From positions 1 to 64,000 of the forward strand of contig JADNRX010000200.1 of NCBI GenBank assembly GCA_015501595.1: a stretch of 64,000 nt of DNA, written 5' to 3'. The number at the start of each line of letters is the position of its first letter. The first letter of the stretch is position 1. This DNA is from Hymenopellis radicata. Taxonomy: Eukaryota > Basidiomycota > Agaricomycetes > Agaricales > Physalacriaceae. Below, piece by piece: positions 33,841 through 47,097 of the stretch. The notes beneath the pieces were generated by a model. That model was given only the letters and a program-made list of their open reading frames with translations. It was not told where the DNA came from and made no database searches. The position numbers were made by a program, and so were the translations under genes.

Positions 33841-34935
33841 GTCACCCGAATGGTGTCACATCCAGCACCCGGATGGCAGTTACTTGTTTCTCATAAATAA
33901 TGCTGCGAGTGCCAAGTACGAGTCTAGCGCACTTATAATAAGTAATTACTTATTATAAGTACTTGCCTAATACTTGTATGTAGGTGCATATGTATTTTAC
34001 AAATTTTATTGAATTTTATTTGGTGTCAAACGAGCCTACTATCGTCAAGAAACGACACTGCGGACGAATTTCTCTAATCGCCGAAATAGCCGATCGTTCT
34101 GGCACTTATTGGATAATGATCGATCCATTCCGATCTCAGGTCTTGTCCTCCTACCACCACAGCACGACTTTAATGTCGTGCTCGTCGGCCCCAGAAAAAT
34201 TTCTAGGGCTTCTTTCACTTGTTTTCTTCGTTTTGCTTTGCTCTTCTGGCGCAGTTTGGCTTTGCACCGGCCGCTGCGCCCTCAGATATATTCTGGGGCA
34301 CATTCTGGTGCTCATTTATATAACGGCACCAATCCGACGACCTCTGCGACGCGTAAGCCCTCGGAATGAGGCCGCCGTACTCTGGAACAGTAGCCGCAGG
34401 CGCTTACAGGATGACCACAATGACGCCAGCTGCCACTGCCCTTGAACTCGTGCCGGCCTGCATTCTGGCTTCGCGATGGCGCCATGACGACCGCAGTACA
34501 CGGCGTTCTTGAGCATGTGCTTTGTAGATGGTGCTGTATTGGCGATGAGTGGGGCTGGAGGGCGTCGCAGACGCGTTCAGCCTCAAAGGTGCATATCTAC
34601 CATATCTCTTTTTCTCTTTTCTCATTGACGTCAGGTAGTCTGTCCTCGCAACATGTTCCCGCCGTCTCCTTACTCCCACCATTATCCTGCCATCTCGTGC
34701 CTGCCTATTATACACATTGATGGACCCTGCACAATTGCTTGAGGCTCGTTGGCAGGCATGAAAATGTGCACGCTAATAAACAGATCTGAGGCAAGTACTT
34801 GCATCACTTGTGAGCAAGTACTTATTAAGTACTTCACCCGCGGGTGACAAATATTATCACGAGTGGCAGGTATGGGTTTAGAGGCACGAGTACTTGTCTG
34901 GCGAGTGCCGAGTGCACCCGGGTAGACACTCATGT
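33840..34935. repeat. Possible transposon relic rich in AGTACTTG subterminal words
   Basis: Both ends are filled with AAGTACTT, TACTTG and GAGTGCC words in both orientations. The left end has GTGTCACATCCAGCACCCGG and the right end, inverted, GTGTCTACCCGGGTGC. That resembles hAT-type ends with subterminal repeats, but I cannot find a matching 8-bp duplication, so the limits are approximate. The segment at 34712-34845 recurs in degraded form at 56158-56275. Confidence 0.35.
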
Positions 34936-35121
34936 CTCTCTCTACGTATTATGGTACCCTCAACTCTTCATTTCATAGGCCTCCGTTATGTATTATGCGA
35001 AGATGAGAATAGTATGTTAGAGGAGATAAAAGAGGATAGATGAAAGTAAACGAATCATAATTCCACCAGCTCAAGCTGATATTTCGAGCTTCTTGATAGA
35101 CGAAGAAGAACTCAGAAGACG

Positions 35122-35381
35122 ATAAAGAGAATGAGATTCAAAGGTCATCCAATAAATCTCCAGATATTCCACCGTACTGTACTATTTCGACCTTATTTTC
35201 ATGGGGCGTTATGTATTATGCATACTCTTCACAGATGTTACTCTTCATTCAATAAAGAGAATGAGATTCAAAGGTCATCCAATAAATCTCTAGACATTTC
35301 ACTGTACTGTACTATTTTGACCTTGTTTTCATGGGGCGTTATGCATTATGCATACTCTTCACAGATGTTACTCTTCATTCA
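35122..35381 (+). repeat. Tandem duplication, 2 x 130 bp
   Basis: Units 35122-35251 and 35252-35381 are nearly identical over their whole length. Each contains TACTGTACT(A)TTTCGACC followed by GGGGCGTTATG, which closely resembles the end and interior of the 253-bp MITE (CTGTACCGTTTCGACC, GCGTTATG). The duplicated unit therefore seems to include a mutated MITE end. Confidence 0.85.
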
Positions 35382-38225
35382 AAGTCTAATTTCCTTATAT
35401 GAGCAGATGAGAGCGACGGCAATAATTGCTGTTAAGGAATAACAACACCGAGTGAGGAAGATAACTCGCAAGATAAAGTTACAGTTTAAATGAAAAAGTT
35501 TTAGGCAAGTGGCCTTGGGCATTCGCACCGAAACGAGAATGACGCTGACTCAGCGATCAATCCCAGTCAACCCGGGTCCAAGCCCTCAATCCGCGGCGAT
35601 GCCTTGAATATAAGTCGCTGACACCGTTTGAGCTCAAACGACGTGTCTACTAGCCTATAATAAGTAATTGGAGAATGTAACAAGTTGGAGGATACGAAAA
35701 TACTATATATAACGGTCAATTCAGCCTCCCTCTGCCATCTCATCATCAGTATTGGCTTGACCACAGGCGAGATAAATGCTGATAGGGATCCCTACTCACT
35801 ATTTGTGGACATGTTCAGTGCTATCGACTGCCATTGAGACTGAGTCGCAGACTCGGGGCAATAAAACTCACTGATAACGATGACATCACAGACTCTTCGT
35901 GCCAATCTGCCCCCAACACTGAGGTACACATTTCTGACTGATGCAGGCAGATCTCATCTATCGAAATACACCAAAATCTTTCTACAAGGCTAAACTTCAA
36001 TTTGATACCGGGAAAACTGCTTACACCGACTGCAAGTATTTAAAGTAAATTATCGGGAACCGGATCTCATGCTCACGAAGAACTCGCAGCTAATCCCCGT
36101 ACCAGTTTTAAGATCTATCTATGCATAGAAACCTCTGATATGAATCAAGGCAAACGGACATGAATTGAGCTCAAAAATGGTACCGCCATTGATTTGCACT
36201 GAGAGAGCAAGTTAGGGGCTTGACCAAATACGGGACAAACACACGCCGCTTTCGGTATGAGTGCCCAAGGCCAAGGCAAGTCACAAATAAATATATGCGA
36301 AGGGACAGTCATAAGTGGCGGCTGAACATGAAAGAGGTTTAAAAAAAAGTTAGCGAACGAAAATACTATGAAAAATAATACATGATATACGATGTCAGAG
36401 GAAACAGCTCATTAACTTAAGCGATTTACTCTAGAAAATGAAAATGAAGATCTATAATATTAATCAGACTAAAAGAAACATAAGCACAGAAGAAAAGATT
36501 TGCTAATTAAAACAAAGTTGTACTCATTTATAACTACGATAGATGAGAGTGAAAATTAAAGAACATAATTTTGACATTAATTACAAATGGGCCCAATAAG
36601 TAGCATAATCAAATATTGTAAATATATATATAAGAAAATACTCAATAAAATGACAAAATTACATGAAAGAAGATGAACGCCATAGTAATTAAAGCACACA
36701 TCTTTGTTTACGAGAATAATAAGATATGTAACAAAAAAAAGCAAGAAGTAAACTAAAATACGTCAAAGAAAGATGGAATTTGCCTGAAAGATCTTGGATC
36801 GAGAAAAGATAATGAGATAATAATTATTTAATCATTCAACTAGATTATCCAGAATATTGAGATATACGATACAATGTGTAAAATCGAAAGGCTATTTCAT
36901 ATTAATAGTCTCAAGAAATGGTGTGTGACAATTGAATTGGGTAAAAACCTATATGTTAGGAATTTTGGATAAACCTTCTAGGTAAGGCAAAGGGATATGT
37001 CAATTATTAATAGTGATGGGATCATCTTAAAGAAGAATGAATAGCTGAACAGATACCACCTGAGAAAGCACATGTCTGAGAGAATGAAAATTATCTCATT
37101 TAAGAGATTCAACTAATAGTTGAACATCAACTTCTGAAGAGACGGTAAGAATGAGAAATAGTTATCCGGATGACTAATAAGCGTAAAATCGTCTAAATAT
37201 ATTTGATGAACTATTCAGAAAGACACATGCAAAACAAATATGCGATTAATAATCAGAGAGAAGTTTATCAATATTTTCTGATATTTCAAAATGCAGAATA
37301 TATAGAGAATATTACAAGCTGAAAAAATCAATAAAAAGATATAAGGGCCGCAAAGGAAAGTTGATGAGAAAAGGCGAAGTGAGCGAGCATTAACTCAAAT
37401 AATGGAAAAGTGCTGTTTAGAAAGATTCTATCCAATAGATTTAAAAGCAAATAAATATGATTTCTGAAATTATTGATGAAACCAGTAAAGTCCAAAAGGA
37501 CGATGTCAAGAGTAGACTTCAGCTAATCAAATTAAAGAACAGCTTTCGCATAGAAATGGTAAGCTATTATCTTCGAATTAAGATAAAAGCAGTTGAAAAT
37601 TATCAACAGTCTCATGTGTAATAGATTTCTGTGGATACGCCACAATAAAACTCCAATAGAATACAACAAGTAAACAAGACACGTACAATACTATTACGAA
37701 CTAATCCCAAAATCTCAAGCCTTTTCAAAGAGAGAAAAGAATTAAAGAGATGATATAAGGAATAATCCTCGAAAGACACATATTGAACCTTCAAACAGAT
37801 AACAAAACTGAGCAATATATGTATAGGAGGTATCGCTAAAAGGCGAGAGTAGGACCTTTTGTACACAATGTGCTTGATGGCATTAAACTAAAAATTAAAA
37901 AACATGAAATTATCGTAAAATGGTCAATCGTTGAATACAACCTTTATAATATGATGATTTATATTGTGTCGCTGAATAAAAATAGTGATAGCGATCTTGA
38001 TATTAACAGTAAATCTGTGTATTTCTGGTTAGCTCAGGAGAAGTTGACTGTCATGGAGAAACTATAGAATTAAATGCTTATGAGTTTGCAGGACTAATAA
38101 TTCAAATAAGGAACATTTATATTCCAAGATTTAAGGTCTCTGAGCCTTTTAAGACAGGTGATAGGAGATGCCGCTCGGCTGGCTAGCCCTTGATGTCGCA
38201 GGCTGATCGAATCACGGGACCATTA
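35382..38225. other. AT-rich gene-free sequence
   Basis: Strongly AT-rich, stop-dense in all frames; no motif, tRNA or coding segment recognised. It marks the start of the ~23-kb repeat-rich block. Confidence 0.5.
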
Positions 38226-38233
38226 GTTCCCTC

Positions 38234-38620
38234 TAGAGCATGGCACGAGTTTCGGTCAGCGCAGATAACTTATAGGTAACCTGCAACTCGCGACTCGCGA
38301 CCTAAGTTCGCGCAAGTTGCAGGTTTGAGGTTGGAGCATTCTGCAAGTACTTGCGCAGATTTCGGTAGTCAGTTAAGATATAATATTATGCATATAAACT
38401 ATGTTATACATATAAATATGATAATGTTTGCACTAGTTTGACCTCAGTTGAAGGGGATATGAGTGGATTATTACTCAAAACTCGTCAAAAACTCGTAAAT
38501 TTACGAGTTTTAGACCCGCGATTCGCGAGTTTGAGACAAGTCGCAAGTCCGGACTTCAGATATGCAAACTTGCGCAAACTCGACCCGCCGGATCCAGATT
38601 TAGACTGGTGGCATGCTCTA
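38234..38620. mobile_element. 387-bp non-autonomous hAT-like element (family 3)
   Basis: Ends TAGAGCATGGCAC... and ...GTGGCATGCTCTA are inverted repeats. The element is flanked by a perfect 8-bp target duplication GTTCCCTC at 38226-38233 and 38621-38628. Subterminal words such as CGCAAGTT, ACTCGCGA and AAACTCG recur. TAGAG ends with an 8-bp duplication are hallmarks of the hAT superfamily. No transposase is encoded. Confidence 0.85.
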
Positions 38621-38628
38621 GTTCCCTC

Positions 38629-41600
38629 TCGCTTCTATCACAATGACTGTCTCTTCCTCGCTGCTGTCTGTCTATCTCTATCTCAGCGGTGAGTTAGTGG
38701 CTACATCTGCACAAGTTGTCGAGCTTTTAAGCTTGACGACTCGAGCAGCAATTACTAGATTCAATAAGTGTGCCGTGTGCTCTGAGCTGCTCTCTTAACG
38801 CCAGATGAGGATCAGAAGCATATCGCGGGAATGCACGCTGATTTTTCTCTACTTGCGATGTGTTGTACATGTACTCTACTTGACCATTATCAATAAACTT
38901 TTATTTTTCAACTGTCGCGAACGTGTCTGCAGCGCGCATTGTGCTGTGGTGTACACTAAATGTGAAGGAGTCTTTTTTTATTTTTTAGCTCTGCTTGCGA
39001 CGCGCTGATGACTTATGGTGAATATTAATACAAACATGCTGAATTAGCATGATGTTGCCATATTGCCAAAGTCGAACCGCCGATCATGCGCGTTTACATA
39101 TCGATTTCATGCAATTACGCCGCCTACTGTTAATTGTGCACTTTCAGACACTAGAAATATGTTTAAATATTACTAATCAAGCTGCTGAACACCTCGCAAG
39201 GTTGTTTGAGAATAAAAATTCTCAGAAATTCAGTAACTCAGCAGATGAACCAGTGTAAAGTAGCGATAAGTGGTTAATTTTAGTGAGGTAAGTGCAGATA
39301 AGTATTAATTTAGCCAATTTATGGTTCAATTTAAGCTCGATTTAAAAATCGGCTCACCAGCAGCGTCAGCAGCGCCAGCAGGTGGCTCAAGCTCAAGTTA
39401 GCCAAATTCGTATTCAGGCTCAGAGTCGATTGCCGGTCGATTCGATTTATAGTCAAAGTTGATGGTATCGACAGCCTTATACCGCTTAGTACTTATAAAT
39501 ACAAGTACTGCTTTATTGCACTGGACATCATCTCATGATACAGAGCAGCAATGGTCAGATAAGATCTCATGATATAGTGAGTAGTAATAACACCGATACT
39601 CTATATTTAAAATTCTAAAGTGATTCTATTGTGGTACACATTAAGCCCAGAGACTGCAGTACATAAGAATCTCTGAACTTGAGAAGGTGCATAGCGCGTG
39701 AGCTGAGATAGAAAATAGCGCGCCTGTGGGCCCTTAATGGTCCCAGATTCTGATACACAGTAAATCTCCGCCAGATCTGCAGCGCCTCGAATTAAGATCG
39801 ATTTCTTAAATTTCTTAAAATAATTACACTTAATAACACGGAGACATAAAAGGTCAAAGTGCTCCAGATATATTGCTATCAATAGTCAGAGTTCTGGGGG
39901 AAATAGGTAAGTTGGAGACGAAATATATATATATATATATATAGGGGAGGATGACGGTGTCGAAAAGAAACACTATGAAGAACGGCATATTGGGAGAAAG
40001 AGCAGATAGCAAGTAGCAAAGTCTAATAGTAAATATCGTCAATAATAGCTGACGTATGTCGCTTGATAATGGATGGATGTGATGCTATATAGTGATCAGC
40101 TCATGAAGTGCATAATATATATTTCAGCCAGAACACATACTAAAGAGTAACAGATCATATATTATACAAAATACGTCTCAGAAACAAGAAAAGTTTCACA
40201 GTAACTAAAATGGAGAAAATTAAATATAAATGAAGAAAAGCAAACTCTAAATAAGGCCGTTAAGATCATGCAAAAAGAATATTCTACAAAATTAGGCAGG
40301 CGAAGCACATATTCAGTAAATCTAATGTGAATATATAAATGACAGGTAAATATTAATACATCATAGCGCCATTAATATGTTGTATAAGAAGGTAAAAAGC
40401 AAAACAGTAGTAATGAGAAAGAAAAAGTTGGCCTATTAGATTTTGACGACGTATAGGAATGATAATAATAAAAGTGTGAGAAAAGAATAAAAAGCAAAGC
40501 AAAAATGAGATTATTGAGAAAATGTTCAGGAGAGGCTAAGGTCATAAATACATGAAATGAGAATAAATAAGATAGTGAGAAGAGGAACTAGATGATGCAC
40601 ATGGGAATCAAACGATGATCGTATATATTACGAGCGAAGAGAATAGAATAAGAAAGAATATATAAATAAAGAAGCATACTGATAAGCCAAAAATGCAAGA
40701 GAAAGCTACATAAGAATAAGTACAAATAAAAAGGAATAGAGTAATAAGAGCATACAGTATGATAAAAGTATTACTATATGCAGCAACATGCTAATTAGGA
40801 AATAAAAGTAATTAATTGAATATATATAGTACATAGCAGTGCTTGCTCTGTTTTGCGAGCTTCCTATAGTTATATAAACTGAGCAATAAGTTGTCTCAGA
40901 ACTATGCTCTTCGTTCAGGTTCTCAAAAAACTTGCGAAAAGCAAAGAATACTAATCAGTATGAAAAATAATAATTTGAATACTGAAGGTAATTATTGCTC
41001 ATCCTCAACTAAGATCTTATCTTAACTCTCGCCGCTCTCATCTATCTCATTTATCTCTTCCCAGTCATCTGCGTCATCTGTTATCTCAATTCCTCCCGCC
41101 TCCTATAATGTCTTAAAAAAATCAATCAGTTAACATATTACGATAGCATGCTAATTAGCGTAAACACTAATGTCTTTTTTGATTTTAAAAAACAGACTAT
41201 TATTTTCATTCTCGTCATGTTAGTCTCATTATGTAACTTTTATTCTCTAATTAGGCACAAATGTAAAATTCAATATATAGTATCAAAAGGACAGATATCT
41301 CTTACATTCAAAAGTTTTTTCTTTAATTCTTCATTGTTCTTTTGCGAATTGAGCTTAGAGATTTTATTAGTAGTTGAAATATTATAGTATTATTACTATA
41401 AGTTCACATCACAGATTATGAGCTTTCATAATGTGAATTTAATTATAGTTAGTCATTAGGTCACAAGATTCTATGAATATGTTTAAAATTAATCACAAAA
41501 TTAACTTGATCTAAATTTTGCTTCTTCAACCCAATTTTAGTAGTTTTTTCCTTTATTTTACTTTATTTAGAATAAAAATTATTTATTTTTACTATTTATA

Positions 41601-41879
41601 TTTACTTTATAAATAAAATTAAGCTAAAAAAGCAGAAAGTTAAAAATCTCAATGAACATAACTTTTTTAGATCACATACTTTTAGTCAACATAAATATAT
41701 TATTTAATATATTATTTAATATATTTATTTATAAAATCACAAGTCATATTTTGTGAATTTATGATTAAAATACTATAATAGTATTTACTTTCGCATCATT
41801 ATCAGCATTATCATCTTCCTTTTCTTTATTTCTATTAATATTAATTTTATAAATAATAAGATTTTTCAGCTTATCCTGT
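38629..41879. other. AT-rich gene-free sequence with a TA microsatellite
   Basis: No gene supported. A (TA)n run lies at about 39923-39943. The short frames present lack recognisable domains. Confidence 0.45.
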
Positions 41880-42062
41880 TTGATCTTTCTTTCAGCTACT
41901 TTCTTTTATACATCTAATTTGTTACTTTCGTCCTCTTCTGCTTTTGCTTTTACTTTTGCTTCTGTTTCTGCTTCTACTTCTGCTTTTGCTTCTGTTTCTG
42001 CTTTTGCTTCTGCTTTTGCTTTTGCTTCTGCTTCTTATTTCTCTTTTAGTATATACATTCCT
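41880..42062 (+). repeat. Hexanucleotide-type microsatellite (GCTTCT/GCTTTT)
   Basis: An irregular run of GCTTCT, GCTTTT and TCTGTT units at about 41935-42035 that would encode Ser/Ala/Phe repeats in one frame. It is best read as a simple repeat rather than a gene: there is no flanking conserved coding sequence. Confidence 0.75.
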
Positions 42063-44260
42063 TCCTTTTAAAATATCGAAGTCTATATTTTATAGATATT
42101 AACTAGCCAATTTGCATATTTAATGTATGCTTCTTTTAGTTATATTCACGAGTGTTGAGTATTTGCGAGTACTTATAAATGTATTCGCACTCAATATTTA
42201 AGTACTAAGTATTTACCTCACAAAAGTGGGGTGTCACCGCGGATGTTCATCCGAATGCGAATGTCTGCCTTTGGGCTGTGAATATCTATTAGCAGACACC
42301 TGAGTGGATACTCGCATTTTTTGTGAATTTTTACCAATCTTATTTTAATTTTTTTAAGCTAAAAAAACAACGTATACAAGTATTTCGCGATTCTGGCGGA
42401 TTAGGCTAGATTCTGAAAGTACGTATAAGCGTGTGATCGGAGATGTTTCTTTCTGCTCCTGCTACTATCTATCCTTTCTCGTCATTCGCCTTTACGTCGA
42501 CGATTATAAAACCGTTGCTCGACTTTAAGTCGACAATATCTGCATCGGCGCTCGACTTTGAGTCGGTGTCACTGGACTAGGAGATGACTTTGTTACTGGA
42601 TCAAGAGATAACTTTAAGTCATTTTTATAAAAATGACAATAGCTTACAGCTATTGCACGACGCGTAAGCTCTTATAAAAGAACAGCAAACGATGATTACG
42701 ATGAGCTATGAGTCGTGATGTTATTCACTACACTCAACAGCGCTTGAATAGCGAAAGCAGTGGATTTGAGCTTTCACGTCATCTATAGGCAATGTAGCGA
42801 ATTTAGTACATATTTTTCTTACTCCTTTTTGCTTTCTTATCGTATTGATGACGTTTCCATATGCTGTTATTTTATATACTGATAATATGTTTTATATATG
42901 TTTAGGTAAGCTTTCGAAAAAGGCACCAATTCCCTCACCATTCCTCACCTCGATTCCAACTTCTCCTTTCGTGCGCTCCTACACTTCCCTCATCTCAGGT
43001 CTATCATGCACTACTTTTGCTCCCTTTGCAATAGCTAAAAGATGCGAACGGCGTATGAGAAAACATTGAGTAGGAATGCAGAACGCAGAAGAGAATGAGT
43101 ATACTTATATACATTTGTATATAATTACGAATGTATAAATACTCGTATGTGCGAAATACTCGCAAATGAGTGTAATACTCAAGTAAAGTACTTGAATATT
43201 ACTCGAGTACAGATATTCAGCTTTAAACCACGAATGACCTACTCCGCGAGTGTGAATATACTTAAGTAAGCACTCATAAACATGTTTAACCTCTTTCAAT
43301 GAAATAACATTAATGACTCTCACAATATTATTGCGAGTTATCTTTGCTAACATTATAGTGTATCGCTGTAAATTAATTAATACTGTTCCATTGAATAATT
43401 TAACAAGAATTACTGTGATCTGAGTAGCTAAGGGAGTTTTAAGTGTCTAATGCTACTTGAATGTATTAAATAGATAATTATGTTACATGAATTGGTACTT
43501 AGTTTTTGTGAACGCCTTGCTATTCTCGTCTTTAATATGTTGGACAATTTTATGAAGAATTTCAAGCTGACAAGCTATAAGACAGAAGGAAATTTTGAGC
43601 AATGAATTGTCTAAATTAAAATCTTTGAATATTAAAGAAAGGCAAGGCATTATTAAAATTTTAAAGTCGATTTAAACATAAACTTGAGTCGTTACATGAC
43701 ATATTAAAAACTTTAGCTTGAGTTGAATGCTAAAAGAAAAATTGAGCTAATAATAAATAAAGAATGCATTGATTTACGTATTCTGTAGAATCTTTTTAAA
43801 AAGAAACAAAGAGCTATTAAGAGCTCAATTAATATGATTGAAATAAAAAACTATTTTATTAATAAATATGAATGCTATAATCTAAATTCTCTTAGCCTAA
43901 TTATTCAGAGACAAGTTTCGATATTAAACACTAATGTGCTTGACAGCTAATTATATTGCTTTATCGACCTAAACTGCTAAGAATATTAGTGACAGCTGAA
44001 AGGACATATTAAGTTCTTACCTATTCTTCATTATTTTCGTCTTTGTCAACATTATTAAATTGACTTCATCAGAAAAGTTCATATTAGTAAATAAAGACAT
44101 ATTGTTTCGCATAGTAAATGACGACATATTGGCCTTTCGTTTGTTGCAAAATAAAATTATCACTTTTGCAGGACGACTACGAATAGGCTGCTTTTAAGAA
44201 AAATAGATATTCAGAAAAGAGTTTTTACAGTGAACGAATGCTACGGATCGGACGACTTTC
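42063..44260. other. AT-rich sequence with GAGTACTT-type subterminal words
   Basis: Clusters of ACTCGCA, GAGTACTT and AGTATT words at ~42150-42320 and ~43090-43280 look like subterminal regions of another decayed element (left part with GGGGTGTCACCGCGGATG). No inverted ends or target duplication could be fixed. No coding region seen. Confidence 0.35.
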
Positions 44261-44268
44261 AACTTCTT

Positions 44269-45246
44269 TAAAGACCTCAATGAGTCCAACACGAGTCAGA
44301 CTCGCAACTTGTGACGTGAGTACTCACGCCAAAAGAAGTTCAGTTCAGACCCGCGTCGGACTCGACTCGCGATGACTTATAAGTCATCGCGAGTCCACTC
44401 GCAAGTCATCACCACCGAGTCCGAGTCATCTCGGATACTAGTGAGTACTCGCGAGTCTTACCCCAAATATTCATGCCCAGCGAGCATCCCTGAGCAATGG
44501 CATGGGGACAGTCAGTTGGGCATGAGGATAGGATGGTGATGGTGGTGATGGTGAAGGGTGGTGGTGGTGAGGGGAGAGGTAGTGGTCGTCGTCGTCATTG
44601 ATGGATCCATCCGCCGCCTCATCACATCGCGTCCTCCTTCGCCTTCTCACCGCATCGCGTCCTCCTCCTCATCGTGGTGTCATCGCCGCAATCCAGTCGT
44701 GGTCGTAGTCGTTGTCGTCTGAGAAGTCGTCCAGAACTCCAGATCACGGTCCAGTCGTCGTGTGCCCTGCTGCCGTCGCAAAGACAGCAGCAGAGACGGC
44801 AGCAGAAGGCTCAGCACAGAGCCAAGGCCAGAGACACACCCCAGTGGCTGCCTGACAATCGTCAGAGCAGCGGGGGCGACAATCGTCGCTCCCCGGGTGG
44901 TTGTGGTGGTGGTAAGAATAGAGAGAGCACACCCGATCAGACGCTTATGCGTCCTCTCGGATCTCGGCCCGCGTTGCCGGATCTGGCAAGATAATCGTGT
45001 ACGTCTCGTTTTCGAGATGTTGCGGACCATTTACTTTGAAAAAAATTTGTAAATATAGTTTAAATACATCTCTAAATATTGGCGAATCATCATATGATGA
45101 CTCACGGTCGGCAGAGCTATACCCAGACTCGCGCTCGGACTCGTGAGTACATGACTCGCGAATTACGCGAGTGCGAACACCGACGTGCCCGACGCGAGTC
45201 GAGTCACCAGATGACTCGGTGACCCAGTGACTCGTTGAGGTCTCTA
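44269..45246 (-). mobile_element. 978-bp non-autonomous hAT-like element (family 1, copy 1)
   Basis: Ends TAAAGACCTCAATGAGTCC and ...GACTCGTTGAGGTCTCTA form inverted repeats. A perfect 8-bp target duplication AACTTCTT is at 44261-44268 and 45247-45254. The outer ~150-200 bp on each side are dense in GACTCGCGAGT-type words in both orientations; the middle is GC-rich with GGTGGT and CGTCGTC runs and no coding domain. The interior is inverted relative to copies 2 and 3. Confidence 0.93.
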
Positions 45247-45266
45247 AACTTCTTCATCAGCATCAA

Positions 45267-45414
45267 ATATGAAGCTAACTGTTGATGCATGTTTATTATT
45301 CAGCACAAGCATCTACTATAGTAGAGACTTACAGATATCCATATGAAGCTAACTGTTGATGCATATTTATTATTCAGCACAAGCATCTACTATAGTAGAG
45401 ACTTACAGATATCC
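45267..45414 (+). repeat. Tandem duplication, 2 x 74 bp
   Basis: Units 45267-45340 and 45341-45414 are almost identical (ATATGAAGCTAACTGTTGAT... ending TTACAGATATCC). The duplication starts about 20 bp beyond the hAT-like copy 1. Confidence 0.9.
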
Positions 45415-46215
45415 ATATATTGCTGTATACATCTTTTAAAGTAATATTCATGCAGTGTTCTAAACATCTTACAGCAGTGTTAAAGTCCGTAGACATTTCA
45501 GCAGCACTTTTATACAGCGAATATCTTATAAATATTAATATTTATTATAGAAAGCAAATTTGCCTCTAGATACATAGATGAAAATTATCTTATTTAAATT
45601 GTCCTCTATCTCAATATATTTAAGTATGACAATTTCTACTTTTGGATTCCTTATATTTGCTTAAAAGAGATTATAATACATTTTTTTTAGTTTTCTACTT
45701 TATATTATTTTAAATTTTTCTTTAAAGTCTTAAGCTTACAGACTATATATAAAATTTAATAGAAATGTAACATGTTTTTGCATCTTTAATATCTTTTTTT
45801 GTTTTAAAGCTATTGTAAAATAATTTATATCATTAAATTCTCATCATTATTAAATGTTATAATGTACTAAAGAAAGATTCAATTATATATGCTGTATTCA
45901 AAAGTAACCACATCGAAAAGATGTATCGGTATCGTGTCTGCAAGAAGAATTAAGGTGTTGATACAAAAAAATAAATTAATCAAAATATTAAAAAAAGTCT
46001 GAAAAGGAAAGCAGTAAATGATAAAGTAAAAAGAAGCAAAAGCAGGAGAAGTAAAAGAAACAGTCACACATAAAGCTGAAGGAATACATTTATATAATGA
46101 AAAAGTAGCGAAAATATTATTTTATGGTTTATACAAATGCACATAAGTTTTTATTATATTTTTATAGTATGAGTTCATAAATTCTGTATCTGTTGAAATT
46201 AATTTTAATAATATA
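45415..46215. other. AT-rich gene-free sequence
   Basis: No coding region, repeat or motif recognised; stop-dense in all frames. Confidence 0.4.
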
Positions 46216-46807
46216 CTGTCCCTGAGCCGGATCTCGAACATCCTACCGAAATTCGATACGGATTTCAGAATATCTCTTGCTGATCTCGCATTCGAGCTCC
46301 CATTTTTTGCTAGGATCAAAATATGCTCTGTATTCAACTTTGGATAGCCTCACTTTATGTGTTAGCCCTCGTAAATGCTGTCATTACATTGATTTTTATT
46401 CTGATCACTTTTTTGACCAAATGTGCTCCGAGTCGGTCAAGGCTTCAGAACAAGTGTTTCTATGAGCAATTTGGGTATAAGAAGCATTCGGAATGGATTT
46501 TGCTACTAATATCTAGGAATAGGATACAAAAAACAGGTGGGAGAACTCACTGTGAATGCTTGAGATACATGAAAATGTGATAGTATAGAAAAATAAGGTT
46601 CAGAGTCTTTTTTGGACAGATTCAGATTAAATTAAATTTTTGACTGCATTCCTTGGAGAACAGAGGGAAACTACACATCATCATACCTATGCATCTGAAG
46701 CAGAAGCAGAAGTTTACAGCATTTTTATTGAAGTGGCTGAGCACATCGTTGCAAAAATCCTTAATGACCGAGTTCGAGCGCATGCCCGAATAGGGGCTCA
46801 GGCACAG
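46216..46807. mobile_element. Possible 592-bp TIR element flanked by TA
   Basis: The left end CTGTCCCTGAGCC and the right end GGCTCAGGCACAG are inverted with one mismatch, each bordered by TA (46214-46215 and 46808-46809). Just inside, GGATCTCGAACAT and AGTTCGAGCGCATGCCCG are partly complementary. The TIR is short and the duplication only 2 bp, so this is tentative. Confidence 0.4.
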
Positions 46808-47097
46808 TACTTTCTTCGTATTTTTGCATTTAAAGATATTAATAAAAATAATAATAAAAAGAATATTAATTATTTTACTTATAATGAAGTGCACTAAAAT
46901 GACATGATTGCAGAGAACTTTAAAAAAGATCTTGCAAACTTTAATATATATTCTTTTTAATAGATCCTTCAGCTAATTATTAAATTTATAACAACGGAAA
47001 TAATTAATAAAGAACTTAAAATGCTTCGATATTTTGTATATAAACTAATGCATCATTCAATTGATGATGACATAATCTTATAATAATTTAACACTTA

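Noticed and set aside
33840..34935. Calling this a confirmed hAT element
   Set aside because: No 8-bp duplication and no convincing inverted ends were found, so it is kept only as a possible relic.
35122..35381. Possible CRISPR-like repeat array, together with other direct repeats
   Set aside because: Two adjacent 130-bp units without spacers in a eukaryotic genome; a plain tandem duplication.
41880..42071. Ser/Ala-rich 63-codon frame
   Set aside because: Encoded by a microsatellite; no flanking coding signal.
44674..45052. Overlapping frames on both strands at 44.7-45.0 kb and again at 52.0-52.4 kb
   Set aside because: They lie in GC-rich, repeat-word interiors of hAT-like elements and are not conserved as protein between copies.
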